Shown piece by piece: positions 55,345 through 62,519 of a stretch of 64,000 nt of DNA. Made by a program: the position numbers and the translations under genes. Under the pieces are notes generated by a model, which made no database searches, was not told the origin of the DNA, and saw only the letters and a list, made by a program, of their open reading frames with translations. The DNA is taken from the NCBI GenBank assembly GCA_964519245.1, contig CAZFLK010000001.1, forward strand, positions 1-64,000, read 5' to 3'. Positions within the stretch are counted from its first letter, which is position 1. Each line of letters opens with the position of its first letter. The stretch is from JAYPEY01 sp964519245. Its GTDB lineage: Bacteria > Verrucomicrobiota > Verrucomicrobiia > Limisphaerales > JAYPEY01.

Positions 55345-56298
55345 TCAGAAGTAGGCGACGTATTGACGTCGTTTGAGGCGTTCGATGTACAAGTTGTAGA
55401 GCCGGTTCTGCTCCTGGCTCAGCAGGGTGTTCTCAATCTGCTCCGAAACCTCGGTGAGCGGACGGACGCCCTTCCCTTCCCGATCTTCAACTTTCATGAT
55501 GAACGCGGCGTTGGCGGCGCCGATCACGCCGCTGTGCTTGCCTTTCTCAAGCGTGAAGGCCTGCTCCGCGAGGTCTTTTCTCAAAACCGATTTCTCAACC
55601 CAGCCCCAGTCGCCCCCATTCTGGGCGTGGGCGCCTTCGGAATAGACGCGCGCCATCTCCTCGAAAGCGGCCCCGTCATTGAGCTTGATGAGGATCTCCC
55701 GCGCCATCTTGGCGGCCCGGTCGGCAGGCGCGCCTTCCGGTTGGTTGACCACGATCATCCTCAACTTGACGCGCTCCTCGAGCTGGAACTCATCCTCGTT
55801 GCTCTCGAAGTACTCCCGAATCTTCTTGGGCGAGACGATGATGTCCGAGGACACATTGACGTGCCGCATCTGCTGCACGATGATGTTCTCCCGCTCCCGC
55901 TCACGAAATTTCTCATAGGTGTCGCCTTGAGCCCGCAAGGTCTTGGCCAGGGTCTTGCGGTCCCCGTATTGCTCGCGGATGCGGCGTTGGATCTGCTCTT
56001 CCACGACGGATTCCGGGAGGATGTAGCCCTCGGTCTTGTAGTCGTGCAGGATCAATTCGTGCGCCACCAACTGGTCGATGATCTCCTTCTGCAGGCGCGG
56101 AGCCTGGCGGTCCGCTTCCTCGGGCGGCATGCGTCGAAGCAGCGGAAAGAGAATCTCCTGCACCTGCCGGTAGGTGATGATCTCCTTGTTCACCTTGGCG
56201 GCAATTCCATTGACCGGTTCGGGCGCAGGTCCGGCCTGCAGGGACATCGACGCCGTCAAAAGCAAGAGCGCCACAAATATGAATGGGATGCGTATCAT
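55345..56298 (-). CDS. SurA-like periplasmic peptidyl-prolyl isomerase (parvulin)
   Basis: A 317-residue protein with signal peptide MIRIPFIFVALLLLTASMSLQAG, a SurA N-terminal chaperone domain (VNGIAAKVNKEIITYRQVQEIL, about 27-165) and one parvulin PPIase domain (VKLRMIVVNQPEGAPADRAAKM... GGDWGWVEKSVLRKDLAEQAFTLEKGKHSGVI). SurA has two parvulin domains; this has one, like PrsA or PpiC hybrids. It should help fold outer-membrane or periplasmic proteins. A clear promoter precedes it. Confidence 0.87.
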   Translation of the reverse strand: MIRIPFIFVALLLLTASMSLQAGPAPEPVNGIAAKVNKEIITYRQVQEILFPLLRRMPPEEADRQAPRLQKEIIDQLVAHELILHDYKTEGYILPESVVEEQIQRRIREQYGDRKTLAKTLRAQGDTYEKFRERERENIIVQQMRHVNVSSDIIVSPKKIREYFESNEDEFQLEERVKLRMIVVNQPEGAPADRAAKMAREILIKLNDGAAFEEMARVYSEGAHAQNGGDWGWVEKSVLRKDLAEQAFTLEKGKHSGVIGAANAAFIMKVEDREGKGVRPLTEVSEQIENTLLSQEQNRLYNLYIERLKRRQYVAYF

Positions 56299-56313
56299 CT
56301 GATAATTCCGATC

Positions 56314-56342
56314 AGTCTAGGGTTGGCGCCGTCCCCGGTCAA
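56314..56342 (-). promoter_or_regulatory. Candidate promoter of the SurA-like gene
   Basis: On the minus strand TTGACC (56342-56337), 17-bp spacer, TAGACT (56319-56314). The -10 ends 15 nt before the ATG, giving a predicted untranslated leader of about 8 nt. Confidence 0.6.
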
Positions 56343-56361
56343 GGCGGCCGCGATTGCGCAA

Positions 56362-56389
56362 TTGACGCCCCCCCCTCGTTTGATAACGT
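56362..56389 (+). promoter_or_regulatory. Candidate promoter of the aroF leader transcript
   Basis: TTGACG (56362-56367), 16-bp spacer, TAACGT (56384-56389), then 9 nt to the leader-peptide ATG at 56399. Confidence 0.5.
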
Positions 56390-56398
56390 CTGCCGAAT

Positions 56399-56482
56399 AT
56401 GAAGCAGCGCGACCGGCGATTTAGCAGTTTTGCGGGCGGCCGATATTATTTCGGCGCTCCCGAACCGCGCGCCTGGCTGTGA
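56399..56482 (+). CDS. Aromatic-rich leader peptide upstream of DAHP synthase
   Basis: A 27-codon ORF starting ATG 56399 and ending TGA 56482. It reads MKQRDRRFSSFAGG, then RYYFGAPEPRAWL: three Phe, two adjacent Tyr and one Trp in 27 residues, an aromatic density far above chance. It sits between a promoter-like sequence and a terminator hairpin, 82 bp upstream of the DAHP synthase ATG (56565). This is the layout of attenuation leader peptides of aromatic biosynthesis operons. The ORF is too short for routine gene callers. Confidence 0.7.
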   Translation: MKQRDRRFSSFAGGRYYFGAPEPRAWL

Positions 56483-56534
56483 ACGATTTTCACCCACCTC
56501 AATCCAGACCGCGGTTTCCAGCCGCGGTTTTTTT
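56463..56534 (+). promoter_or_regulatory. Attenuator of aroF (terminator and competing antiterminator)
   Basis: The terminator is ACCGCGG (56508-56514), loop TTTCCAG, CCGCGGT (56522-56528), then T56528-56534, with an extra G-U pair outside. The competing structure pairs AACCGCG (56463-56469, inside the leader ORF) with CGCGGTT (56510-56516), destroying the terminator's 5' arm. A small hairpin GCCGA/TCGGC (56439-56443 and 56451-56455) holds the two Tyr codons in its loop. A ribosome stalled at the Tyr-Tyr-Phe codons would leave AACCGCG free (antitermination); one reaching the stop codon would cover it (termination). Confidence 0.65.
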
Positions 56535-56564
56535 GTCGCCGCGGTCAGGGCCGCCAGCAACACC

Positions 56565-57581
56565 ATGATCATTGTACTGAAACCCAACACGAAGAAGACG
56601 GAAGAGACCGCCGTCCTCAAGGAGATACGCAAGCTCGGCTACCAGCCGCATATCATGCGCGGCGTGGAGCATGTCGTCATCGGCGCGATCGGCGATGAGC
56701 GCACGCATCATACGCTGGAAACCCTGACCACCTGGCCGCAGGTGCAGGATGTCATGCCCGTGCAGAAGAAGTTCAAGCTGGTCAGCCGCGAGGCGCACCC
56801 GGCCAATTCGCGCATCCGCGTGGGCCGCAACCAGATTGGCGGCAAGAAGGTGCACGTCATGGCCGGCCCTTGTTCGGTCGAGGGCGAGACCCAGCTGATG
56901 AAGACCGCGGAGGCGGTCAAGAAGGCCGGCGCGACCGTGTTGCGCGGCGGCGCCTTCAAACCACGCACCTCCCCCTATGACTTCCAGGGCCTCGGCGAGA
57001 AAGGGCTCAAACTGCTCGCCAAGGCGCGCAAGGAGTTTGACCTCCAGATCATCACCGAGATGCTCTCCCAGGATCACGCCGACCTCATGTCCGAATACAC
57101 GGACATCATCCAGATCGGCGCCCGCAACGCACAGAATTTCCAGCTCATCATCGCCGCCGCCAAGACCGGTAAACCCGTCCTTCTCAAACGCGGCATGAGC
57201 ATGCAGATCCAGGAGTGGCTGCTCGCCGGCGAATACGTGCTCGCCAACGAGAATCCCAACCTCCTCTTCTGCGAACGCGGGATCCGGACCTTCGAAAACT
57301 ACACCCGGAACACGATCGACCTCGCCACCGTTCCCATCGTCAAGAACGAGTCGCATTGCCCGATCGTCATCGATCCCAGCCAGGGCTGCGGACGCCGCGA
57401 CCTGGTCATGTCCGTGTGCAAGGGCGCCGTCGCCATGGGCGCCGACGCCTTGCTGATCGAGGTGCACCCCAATCCCGCGGAAGCGTGGAGCGACGGCGCG
57501 CAGCAGGTGTCATTGGAGGATTTCGCCAAGCTGATGAAGGAATTGAAACCCTTCGCGGAGGCCGCAGGTCGAACGATCTGA
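56565..57581 (+). CDS. aroF: 3-deoxy-7-phosphoheptulonate synthase (DAHP synthase)
   Basis: A 338-residue type I-beta DAHP synthase, catalysing the first step of the shikimate pathway from phosphoenolpyruvate and erythrose 4-phosphate. Residues 1-70 are a ferredoxin-like/ACT-type regulatory domain (MIIVLKPNTKKTEETAVLKE) as in the Thermotoga maritima enzyme of the same length, which is feedback-inhibited by Tyr and Phe. The catalytic barrel shows VMAGPCSVE (metal Cys), GAFKPRTSPYDFQG, LKRGM, IDPSQGCGRRDLV (His replaced by the family pattern) and LLIEVHPNPAEAWSDG. ATG 56565 is fixed by homology. Transcription appears controlled by an upstream leader-peptide attenuator, so the enzyme would be regulated at two levels. 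Confidence 0.93.
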   Translation: MIIVLKPNTKKTEETAVLKEIRKLGYQPHIMRGVEHVVIGAIGDERTHHTLETLTTWPQVQDVMPVQKKFKLVSREAHPANSRIRVGRNQIGGKKVHVMAGPCSVEGETQLMKTAEAVKKAGATVLRGGAFKPRTSPYDFQGLGEKGLKLLAKARKEFDLQIITEMLSQDHADLMSEYTDIIQIGARNAQNFQLIIAAAKTGKPVLLKRGMSMQIQEWLLAGEYVLANENPNLLFCERGIRTFENYTRNTIDLATVPIVKNESHCPIVIDPSQGCGRRDLVMSVCKGAVAMGADALLIEVHPNPAEAWSDGAQQVSLEDFAKLMKELKPFAEAAGRTI

Positions 57582-57636
57582 GGGCAGCCCTGTCGCGCCA
57601 GGTTCGCGCACGCTCGACACCGGGGCGGAAGCCAAC

Positions 57637-57677
57637 AAAAAACGCCGGCTTTGATCGAATCAAAGCCGGCGTTTTTG
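57637..57677. terminator. Bidirectional intrinsic terminator between aroF and the LRR gene
   Basis: AACGCCGGCTTTGAT (57641-57655), loop CGA, ATCAAAGCCGGCGTT (57659-57673) is a perfect 15-bp stem. It is flanked by AAAA on the left and TTTTT on the right, so it can stop transcription from aroF (plus) and from the convergent LRR gene (minus). Confidence 0.92.
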
Positions 57678-57707
57678 CGAAAGAGAACTGACCCTGAGCG
57701 CCTCAGC

Positions 57708-58880
57708 TCAGGGGCCGGTGACGTGAACCCGGGCGCCCGCGCGCTTCATCGCGGCGACCGCGCGACGCATGGGAAATTCCGGGATCGGATTGTTCGCCAG
57801 CCAGATCTTCACATAGGGCGCAAAGCGCTTCTCGCCCGCGGCATCCTCCTCGACCATGAAGACCAGGGGCGAAAGGTCCGTGATCAGATTGTCGTGGAGG
57901 AACAGGAACGACAACTGGCGAAGCCCATAGAGCGGCGACAGGTCGCTCACGCGGTTGCCATTGAGTTCCAGAATGGACAGCCACTTCAGCTTGGCGATGC
58001 CGTTGATGTCCTTGATGCGGTTGTCCGCGAGGTAGAGGCTGCTCAACTTCTTCATGCCCAGCAGCGGTGAGATGTCGGTGACCTGGTTGCGGGTCAGGTA
58101 GAGCGCCGCCATGTTCGTCAGCCCCGCGAGCGGGCTGAGATCGGCGACCTTGTTGTCGCTGAGCTCGATATACTGCAGCGCCTTGAGCGTGCCGAGGGGC
58201 TTGATGTTGGAGACAAGGTTGCTGGTCAGCGTGATCGTCTGCACCCGCTTCAACCCGGTGATGGGCGCGAGGTCCGAGACGAGGTTGCCCGCGATATTCA
58301 GGGCGGCGAGGCTGCGGCAATGCTCCAACCCGGAAAGGTCGGTGATGCCCATGCCGGTCGCCTTGATCGTGGAAATGTTCTCCACGTCCTTCGCCACAAT
58401 CGGCTCATCGCTGTCGCGCTTCTCGAAAACATAACGCCGGACCGCCTTCTCCAGGTTCTTGTCCTTGAAGATCGACATGGCCGCCTTCTTGGCCGCGGCT
58501 TCATTCCGCTTCTTGATCTCGGCGTCAACCGCCCGCTTCATGGCCTCGGCAGCCTTTTTCTTGGCCTCCTCCTCGGCCTTCTTCTTGGCGGCGGCGGCGG
58601 CGGCCTTCTTCTTCGCCTCCTCTTCAGCTTTCTTCTTCGCCGCGGCTTCCGCCGCTTTCTTCTTGGCGGCCTCTTCCGCCTTCTTCTTGGCGGCGGCCTC
58701 TTCGGCTTTCTTTTTTGCCGCAGCCTCAGCCGCAGCCTTCTTCCCAGCGTCGTCTTCCTTCTTGGCCGGGGCCGGTTTCTTGTCGTCCGCCTTCTTCTTG
58801 TCGTCCGCGGCCTGGACGCCAAACGTCGACAGACCAAGGACAAGGGCGGCGGTGAGGAGGAATGAGTTCGTTCTTTTCAT
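57708..58880 (-). CDS. Exported leucine-rich repeat protein with TolA-like Lys/Ala-rich region
   Basis: A 390-residue protein. Signal peptide (MKRTNSFLLTAALVLGLSTFGVQAA) is followed by a highly charged Ala/Lys/Glu region to about residue 135 (AAAKKKAEEAAAKKKAEEAA repeats), predicted as one long helix, as in TolA. From about 140 comes a cap (IFKDKNLEKAVRRYVFEKRDSDEPI) and about eight 22-residue LRRs of internalin/LRR_4 type (LQYIELSDNKVADLSPLAGL, LSSLYLADNRIKDINGIAKL). It may span the periplasm with the helix and present the LRR surface for protein binding. Codons of the repeat region are nearly identical, prone to length variation. Confidence 0.78.
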   Translation of the reverse strand: MKRTNSFLLTAALVLGLSTFGVQAADDKKKADDKKPAPAKKEDDAGKKAAAEAAAKKKAEEAAAKKKAEEAAKKKAAEAAAKKKAEEEAKKKAAAAAAKKKAEEEAKKKAAEAMKRAVDAEIKKRNEAAAKKAAMSIFKDKNLEKAVRRYVFEKRDSDEPIVAKDVENISTIKATGMGITDLSGLEHCRSLAALNIAGNLVSDLAPITGLKRVQTITLTSNLVSNIKPLGTLKALQYIELSDNKVADLSPLAGLTNMAALYLTRNQVTDISPLLGMKKLSSLYLADNRIKDINGIAKLKWLSILELNGNRVSDLSPLYGLRQLSFLFLHDNLITDLSPLVFMVEEDAAGEKRFAPYVKIWLANNPIPEFPMRRAVAAMKRAGARVHVTGP

Positions 58881-59004
58881 AAGAGGTCAATCGTATTGGT
58901 TCGCAACAAACGACGTGGAAACGAGCGGGATTATTGAGCGTTGGCGGCAAAAAATTCAACCCCTGTCTGGACGGTCGGCAAGATCGCCGTCCAGAACGCC
59001 AAAA

Positions 59005-59997
59005 TCAGGGCTGCAGGACAATCTTTCCGGAAAGGGCGCCGTTTCCATGAATGGTGCCGGCTTCCTGGATCCGATGGGCCTCCGCCGCCTCGGACAGCGG
59101 CAGGACCCGATCGATGCGGGCTTTCAACGCGCCTGTTTCAAGCCAGCGGTTGATGTCTTCCGAGCAGGCTCGTTGTTCCTCCGGCGTCGCCTTGAACATC
59201 ACAAATCCATGAAGTGAACACTCCTTCACATAAAAGGGGCCGACCGGAAACTCCGGGCGCGCGTCGCGTCCCGCCATCAGGACCATGCGCCCGCGCTCGG
59301 CCAGCGCGCCGACCGCCAGGTCGAAATCCGGTTGGCGTGCGGTTTCCCAAAAGACGTTGACGCCCTCCGGAGCGGTTTTCGCAAGTTCTTCCGCCACGTC
59401 CTGGCTGCGGTAGTTGATGGCGGCTTCGGCGCCGAGATCGAGGCAGGCTTGCACGCGTTCGTCGCTGCCGGCCGCCGCAATGACCCGGGCGCCCGCCGCG
59501 CGGGCCATCTGCACCACTGCCGATCCCACGCCTCCGGCGCCGCCGTTGACGTAAACGATCTCCCCCGCCTGCAAGCGGGCGTCGCGAAACAAGCCGAGAT
59601 GCGCCGTGATTCCGACCAGGGCTGTCGCGGCGGCGTCCGTATCGGCAACCTTGTCCGGCGTCCGATAGAGCCAGCCTTCCTCCACGGCGGCCAGTTCCGC
59701 AAACGTTCCCTGCCGACCAAGCAGGGACTGGTTGCTGCCCCAAACGCGATCACCAACCTGGAATCGCCGAGCTTCCGGACCCACCGCCTCCACGACTCCG
59801 GCCAGATCGCAACCCGGCACGTAAGGCATCGGCAGGTCCATCGGAATCATGCCGCCGCGCACATAGGTGTCGATCGGGTTCACCGCAACCGCCTTGACCC
59901 GGACGAGGACCTGGGATCCGGAAATCTCGGGGTCGGGCAGCTCCGCAAAGCGAAGGTTCTCAGGCGGTCCGGTTTCTTCGATGTAAGCGGCTTTCAT
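59005..59997 (-). CDS. Zinc-free medium-chain reductase (NADPH:quinone reductase-like)
   Basis: A 330-residue MDR enzyme starting MKAAYIEETGPPENLRFAEL at ATG 59997. The GroES-like domain has AVNPIDTYVRGG and PGCDLAGVVEAVG; the Rossmann fold has YVNGGAGGVGSAVVQMARAAGARVIAAAGSDERV. Catalytic zinc cysteines of alcohol dehydrogenases are absent, as in zeta-crystallin/quinone oxidoreductases. It probably reduces quinones or alkenals with NADPH. Single gene, divergent from the NamZ gene across a repeat-containing 510-bp region. Confidence 0.88.
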   Translation of the reverse strand: MKAAYIEETGPPENLRFAELPDPEISGSQVLVRVKAVAVNPIDTYVRGGMIPMDLPMPYVPGCDLAGVVEAVGPEARRFQVGDRVWGSNQSLLGRQGTFAELAAVEEGWLYRTPDKVADTDAAATALVGITAHLGLFRDARLQAGEIVYVNGGAGGVGSAVVQMARAAGARVIAAAGSDERVQACLDLGAEAAINYRSQDVAEELAKTAPEGVNVFWETARQPDFDLAVGALAERGRMVLMAGRDARPEFPVGPFYVKECSLHGFVMFKATPEEQRACSEDINRWLETGALKARIDRVLPLSEAAEAHRIQEAGTIHGNGALSGKIVLQP

Positions 59998-60127
59998 GGA
60001 ATCAGTTGCGGCGTTGCTCTGTCCCCTCCTTCCTAACCGGACCGAACGACGCGGTAAAGCGGCGAATGCCGGATACGCCGATGTTGAGCGAAACCGCAGG
60101 GCCCAAGGCCAAGTCACTGCCCGACAG

Positions 60128-60161
60128 CATCACACTGGTGACAGGCTCAAGATCGAGGACA
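60128..60161 (+). repeat. 34-bp direct repeat, copy 1
   Basis: CATCACACTGGTGACAGGCT followed by CAAGATCGAGGACA. Copy 2 is 130 bp downstream in the same orientation with two mismatches (AG to GA). Confidence 0.85.
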
Positions 60162-60209
60162 CGACTCAAAGTCCCAGCAATACGGCGCGATTGAGCCCGC
60201 GATCCGGAT

Positions 60210-60228
60210 TGCCGAGCATTGCTCGGCA
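60210..60228. repeat. Perfect 8-bp hairpin between the direct repeats
   Basis: TGCCGAGC, loop ATT, GCTCGGCA. It sits between the two 34-bp direct repeats, so the unit may be repeat-hairpin-repeat. Confidence 0.7.
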
Positions 60229-60257
60229 TTGGCTGTCGAAATTGGGTCCGGCCGAGC

Positions 60258-60291
60258 CATCACACTGGTGACAGGCTCAGAATCGAGGACA
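60258..60291 (+). repeat. 34-bp direct repeat, copy 2
   Basis: CATCACACTGGTGACAGGCT followed by CAGAATCGAGGACA; 32 of 34 identical to copy 1. Confidence 0.85.
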
Positions 60292-60358
60292 TCGCGTCGA
60301 TCTTGGGGGGGAAGGCATTGGATGGCTTGGGCGCGCCGCGCGAAGCGCCTTGGACTGC

Positions 60359-60379
60359 GGCGGCTTGACGCCGCCTTTT
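60359..60379 (+). repeat. GC hairpin with short T-run, possible dispersed repeat
   Basis: GGCGGC, loop TTGAC, GCCGCC, TTTT. The surrounding sequence (GCGCGCCGCGCGAAGCGCCT, then TGGACTGCGGCGGC) has the look of intergenic repeats I recall from Verrucomicrobia genomes. It may also stop transcription entering from the left. Confidence 0.45.
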
Positions 60380-60475
60380 CGCGAGGCATGGCGCAGCGCC
60401 CGGGGAAAGAGGCTTCTCGGGAAAAGGCTTGGATCCGGCAAGGAGGGTTCGCGCTCTCAAAAAGTCCGGAGCCGC

Positions 60476-60504
60476 TTGTTTTGAGGGCGTTGGACCGTCA
60501 CAAT
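60476..60504 (+). promoter_or_regulatory. Candidate promoter predicting leaderless namZ-like mRNA
   Basis: TTGTTT (60476-60481), 17-bp spacer, CACAAT (60499-60504), then 6 nt to the ATG at 60511. Confidence 0.5.
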
Positions 60505-60510
60505 GCGGTC

Positions 60511-61731
60511 ATGACACGCAGCTTTCCACGCTCCGCCGCCCTGGCGGCCATCGCCATGGTCACCGCCATGACCTTGATCCAACCCGCTCCCTCGGCGGCG
60601 GCCGCCGTCCAGAACGGCATTGACGCCCTGGCAGCTCGGGACTTCCGCGAACTCCGGGGCTCGCGGGTCGGCCTCATCACCAACCACACGGGCGCCGATC
60701 GCCAACGCAATCCCACGATCGACCTGCTTCACGAGTCCTCCGAGGTCAAGTTGGTCGCCCTCTTCAGTCCTGAGCACGGCATTCGCGGCAAGCTGGATCA
60801 GTCCCGCATCGACGACGGAACAGACGAGAAAACCGGTCTCCCCATCTACAGCCTTTATGGCAAAACCCGAGTCCCCTTGCCGCAACAGATGAAGGGACTG
60901 GATGCGATGGTCTTCGATATCCAGGACATCGGCTGTCGTTTCTACACGTATATCTCAACCATGGGCGGCGCCATGGAGGCGGCGGCGAAAGAGGGCTTGG
61001 AATTCTTTGTCCTGGACCGGGTGAATCCGATCGGCGGCGTTGTCGTGGAAGGCCCGGTGATGACCAGCAAACGGGACTTTGTCGGCTGGCATCCCATCCC
61101 GGTCCGCCATGGCATGACCGTCGGCGAACTGGCGAAGATGTTCCAATCGGAGCTGAAGATTGACGGCGAGTTGACCGTGATCGCCGTCAAGGGATGGCGG
61201 CGCGCCATGTGGTTCGACGAGACCGGCCTCCCCTGGATCAATCCTTCACCCAACATGCGCAGTCTTGCGCAGGCGACGCTCTACCCGGGCGTCGGGCTCG
61301 TGGAGACGACCAATGTCTCCGTCGGGCGCGGCACGGACACGCCCTTCGAGGTGGTGGGCGCGCCGTGGATCGACGACATTGAGTTCGCGGCGGCGCTGAA
61401 CGACGCGGGCCTCCCTGGAGTGCGCTTCGTTCCGATTCGCTTCACGCCGGACGCCAGCAAGTTCAAGGGGGAGGAATGCCGCGGCGTGAATATCTTTCTC
61501 ACCGATCGCGACGCGTGCCCGGCCGTGGACATCGGCATCACGCTGGCGTTGACGTTGCGCAAGCTCCACCCGAACGACTGGCAAGTCGACAAGTTCTACC
61601 GACTGCTGAAACACGACGCCACGCTCGAGGCCGTGAAGCGGGGCGATTCCCTGCAGGCGATCAAGGCCTCGTGGCGGCAGGATCTGAAGGCGTTCGAACG
61701 CCGACGCAAGATGTTCCTGATCTACCGCTAG
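60511..61731 (+). CDS. NamZ/DUF1343 exo-beta-N-acetylmuramidase-like protein (GH171)
   Basis: A 406-residue exported protein with signal peptide RSAALAAIAMVTAMTLIQPAPSAAA. DUF1343 hallmarks: RGSRVGLITNHTGADR, LVALFSPEHGIRGKLDQ, DAMVFDIQDIGCRFYTYISTM, LDRVNPIGGVVVEGPV, PIPVRHGMTVGELAKMF, LPWINPSPNM and TLYPGVGLVETTNVSVGRGTDTPFEVVGAPW. NamZ of Bacillus, in this family, cleaves terminal N-acetylmuramic acid from peptidoglycan fragments, so recycling of cell-wall material is likely. The ATG at 60511 fits both signal peptide and promoter position. Confidence 0.88.
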   Translation: MTRSFPRSAALAAIAMVTAMTLIQPAPSAAAAVQNGIDALAARDFRELRGSRVGLITNHTGADRQRNPTIDLLHESSEVKLVALFSPEHGIRGKLDQSRIDDGTDEKTGLPIYSLYGKTRVPLPQQMKGLDAMVFDIQDIGCRFYTYISTMGGAMEAAAKEGLEFFVLDRVNPIGGVVVEGPVMTSKRDFVGWHPIPVRHGMTVGELAKMFQSELKIDGELTVIAVKGWRRAMWFDETGLPWINPSPNMRSLAQATLYPGVGLVETTNVSVGRGTDTPFEVVGAPWIDDIEFAAALNDAGLPGVRFVPIRFTPDASKFKGEECRGVNIFLTDRDACPAVDIGITLALTLRKLHPNDWQVDKFYRLLKHDATLEAVKRGDSLQAIKASWRQDLKAFERRRKMFLIYR

Positions 61732-61762
61732 TCTTGCAGAGCGTATTCTGTCCGCGCGGGCC

Positions 61763-62506
61763 TTACTGCGCGGAGAAGACCTGGTCGGCTTCCTCCAGCG
61801 TTTCCTTGGAGCCGATGTCATACCACTGTCCCGGCACGGTCCAGGTGTAGACCGGCGTCTGGGGATAGAGCCATTGGATCAATCGGCCAGGTTGGTCCGG
61901 GTTGTTGCCGGCGGCGATATACTCGCCCACCTTCGCCACGAAGTCCCGGGGATAGAAATACAGGGCGATGCCGATCAGGCTGGTCTTGGGATTCTCGGGC
62001 TTCTCGACAAATTCAAGCAGGCGGCCGTCCTCAGCCAACTCGACCGCGCTGTAGGGTTTGGCGGCGTCGGTGGAGCCGACATCATAAAGACCAAGAATCG
62101 GGGCTCCCTTCTCGCGGCAGGCGTCGCCGAATCCGGTCAGGTCCTCGCTGAAAAGGTTGTCTCCCGCCACGACGATCAGGTCGTCGTTGACCCCGTGCTT
62201 CTGGATCACCAGATTCGTGTCGCCGATCGCTCCCAACTTGTTGTCATCATTGGTCGACTCGTCATTGATCACGGTGACCTTGACCCCCTCCGGGGCGGCG
62301 AAATCCCCCGCCCACTCCTCGAAGTGACCGGCAAACTTGTTGTTGGTGACCACGAAAACCTCATCGATGCCGCCCACCGGCAGGAGCCGGTCGAGCACAT
62401 GCTCGATCATGGGTTTGCCCGCGATCTTGAGGAGCGGCTTCGGTTGATTGAGGGTGAGCGGATAAAGGCGCGTGGCGTAACCCGCGGCAAGAATGAGAAG
62501 TTTCAT
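61763..62506 (-). CDS. Sugar-nucleotide pyrophosphorylase (nucleotidyltransferase)
   Basis: A 247-residue NTP_transferase protein: LILAAGYATRLYPLTLNQPKPLLKIAGKPM is the nucleotide-binding and catalytic loop (signature GxGTRL variant AGYATRL plus Lys in PKPLL). DDLIVVAGDNLFSEDL holds the metal Asp, FVEKPENPKTSLIGIALY binds the sugar. Glucose-1-phosphate thymidylyltransferase and mannose-1-phosphate guanylyltransferase are closest in layout. No C-terminal acyltransferase repeats. It starts 13 bp after the ptsI stop on the same strand and is probably cotranscribed with it. Confidence 0.85.
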   Translation of the reverse strand: MKLLILAAGYATRLYPLTLNQPKPLLKIAGKPMIEHVLDRLLPVGGIDEVFVVTNNKFAGHFEEWAGDFAAPEGVKVTVINDESTNDDNKLGAIGDTNLVIQKHGVNDDLIVVAGDNLFSEDLTGFGDACREKGAPILGLYDVGSTDAAKPYSAVELAEDGRLLEFVEKPENPKTSLIGIALYFYPRDFVAKVGEYIAAGNNPDQPGRLIQWLYPQTPVYTWTVPGQWYDIGSKETLEEADQVFSAQ

Positions 62507-62519
62507 GGAATGGCGAATA

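Larger units (their letters stand above)
60000..60510. other. 510-bp intergenic region with several repeats
   Basis: No gene is supported. It contains a 34-bp direct repeat pair (60128 and 60258), a perfect hairpin at 60210, a GC hairpin with T-run at 60359, and the NamZ promoter at 60476-60504. Repeat density is the highest in the window. Confidence 0.6.

Noticed and set aside
56399..56564. aroF leader as a T-box riboswitch
   Set aside because: No T-box consensus or specifier-loop architecture is visible, and the aromatic-rich ORF explains the terminator better.
60128..60291. Direct repeats as phage or integron attachment sites
   Set aside because: No integrase, recombinase or tRNA is adjacent, and only 96 bp lies between the copies.
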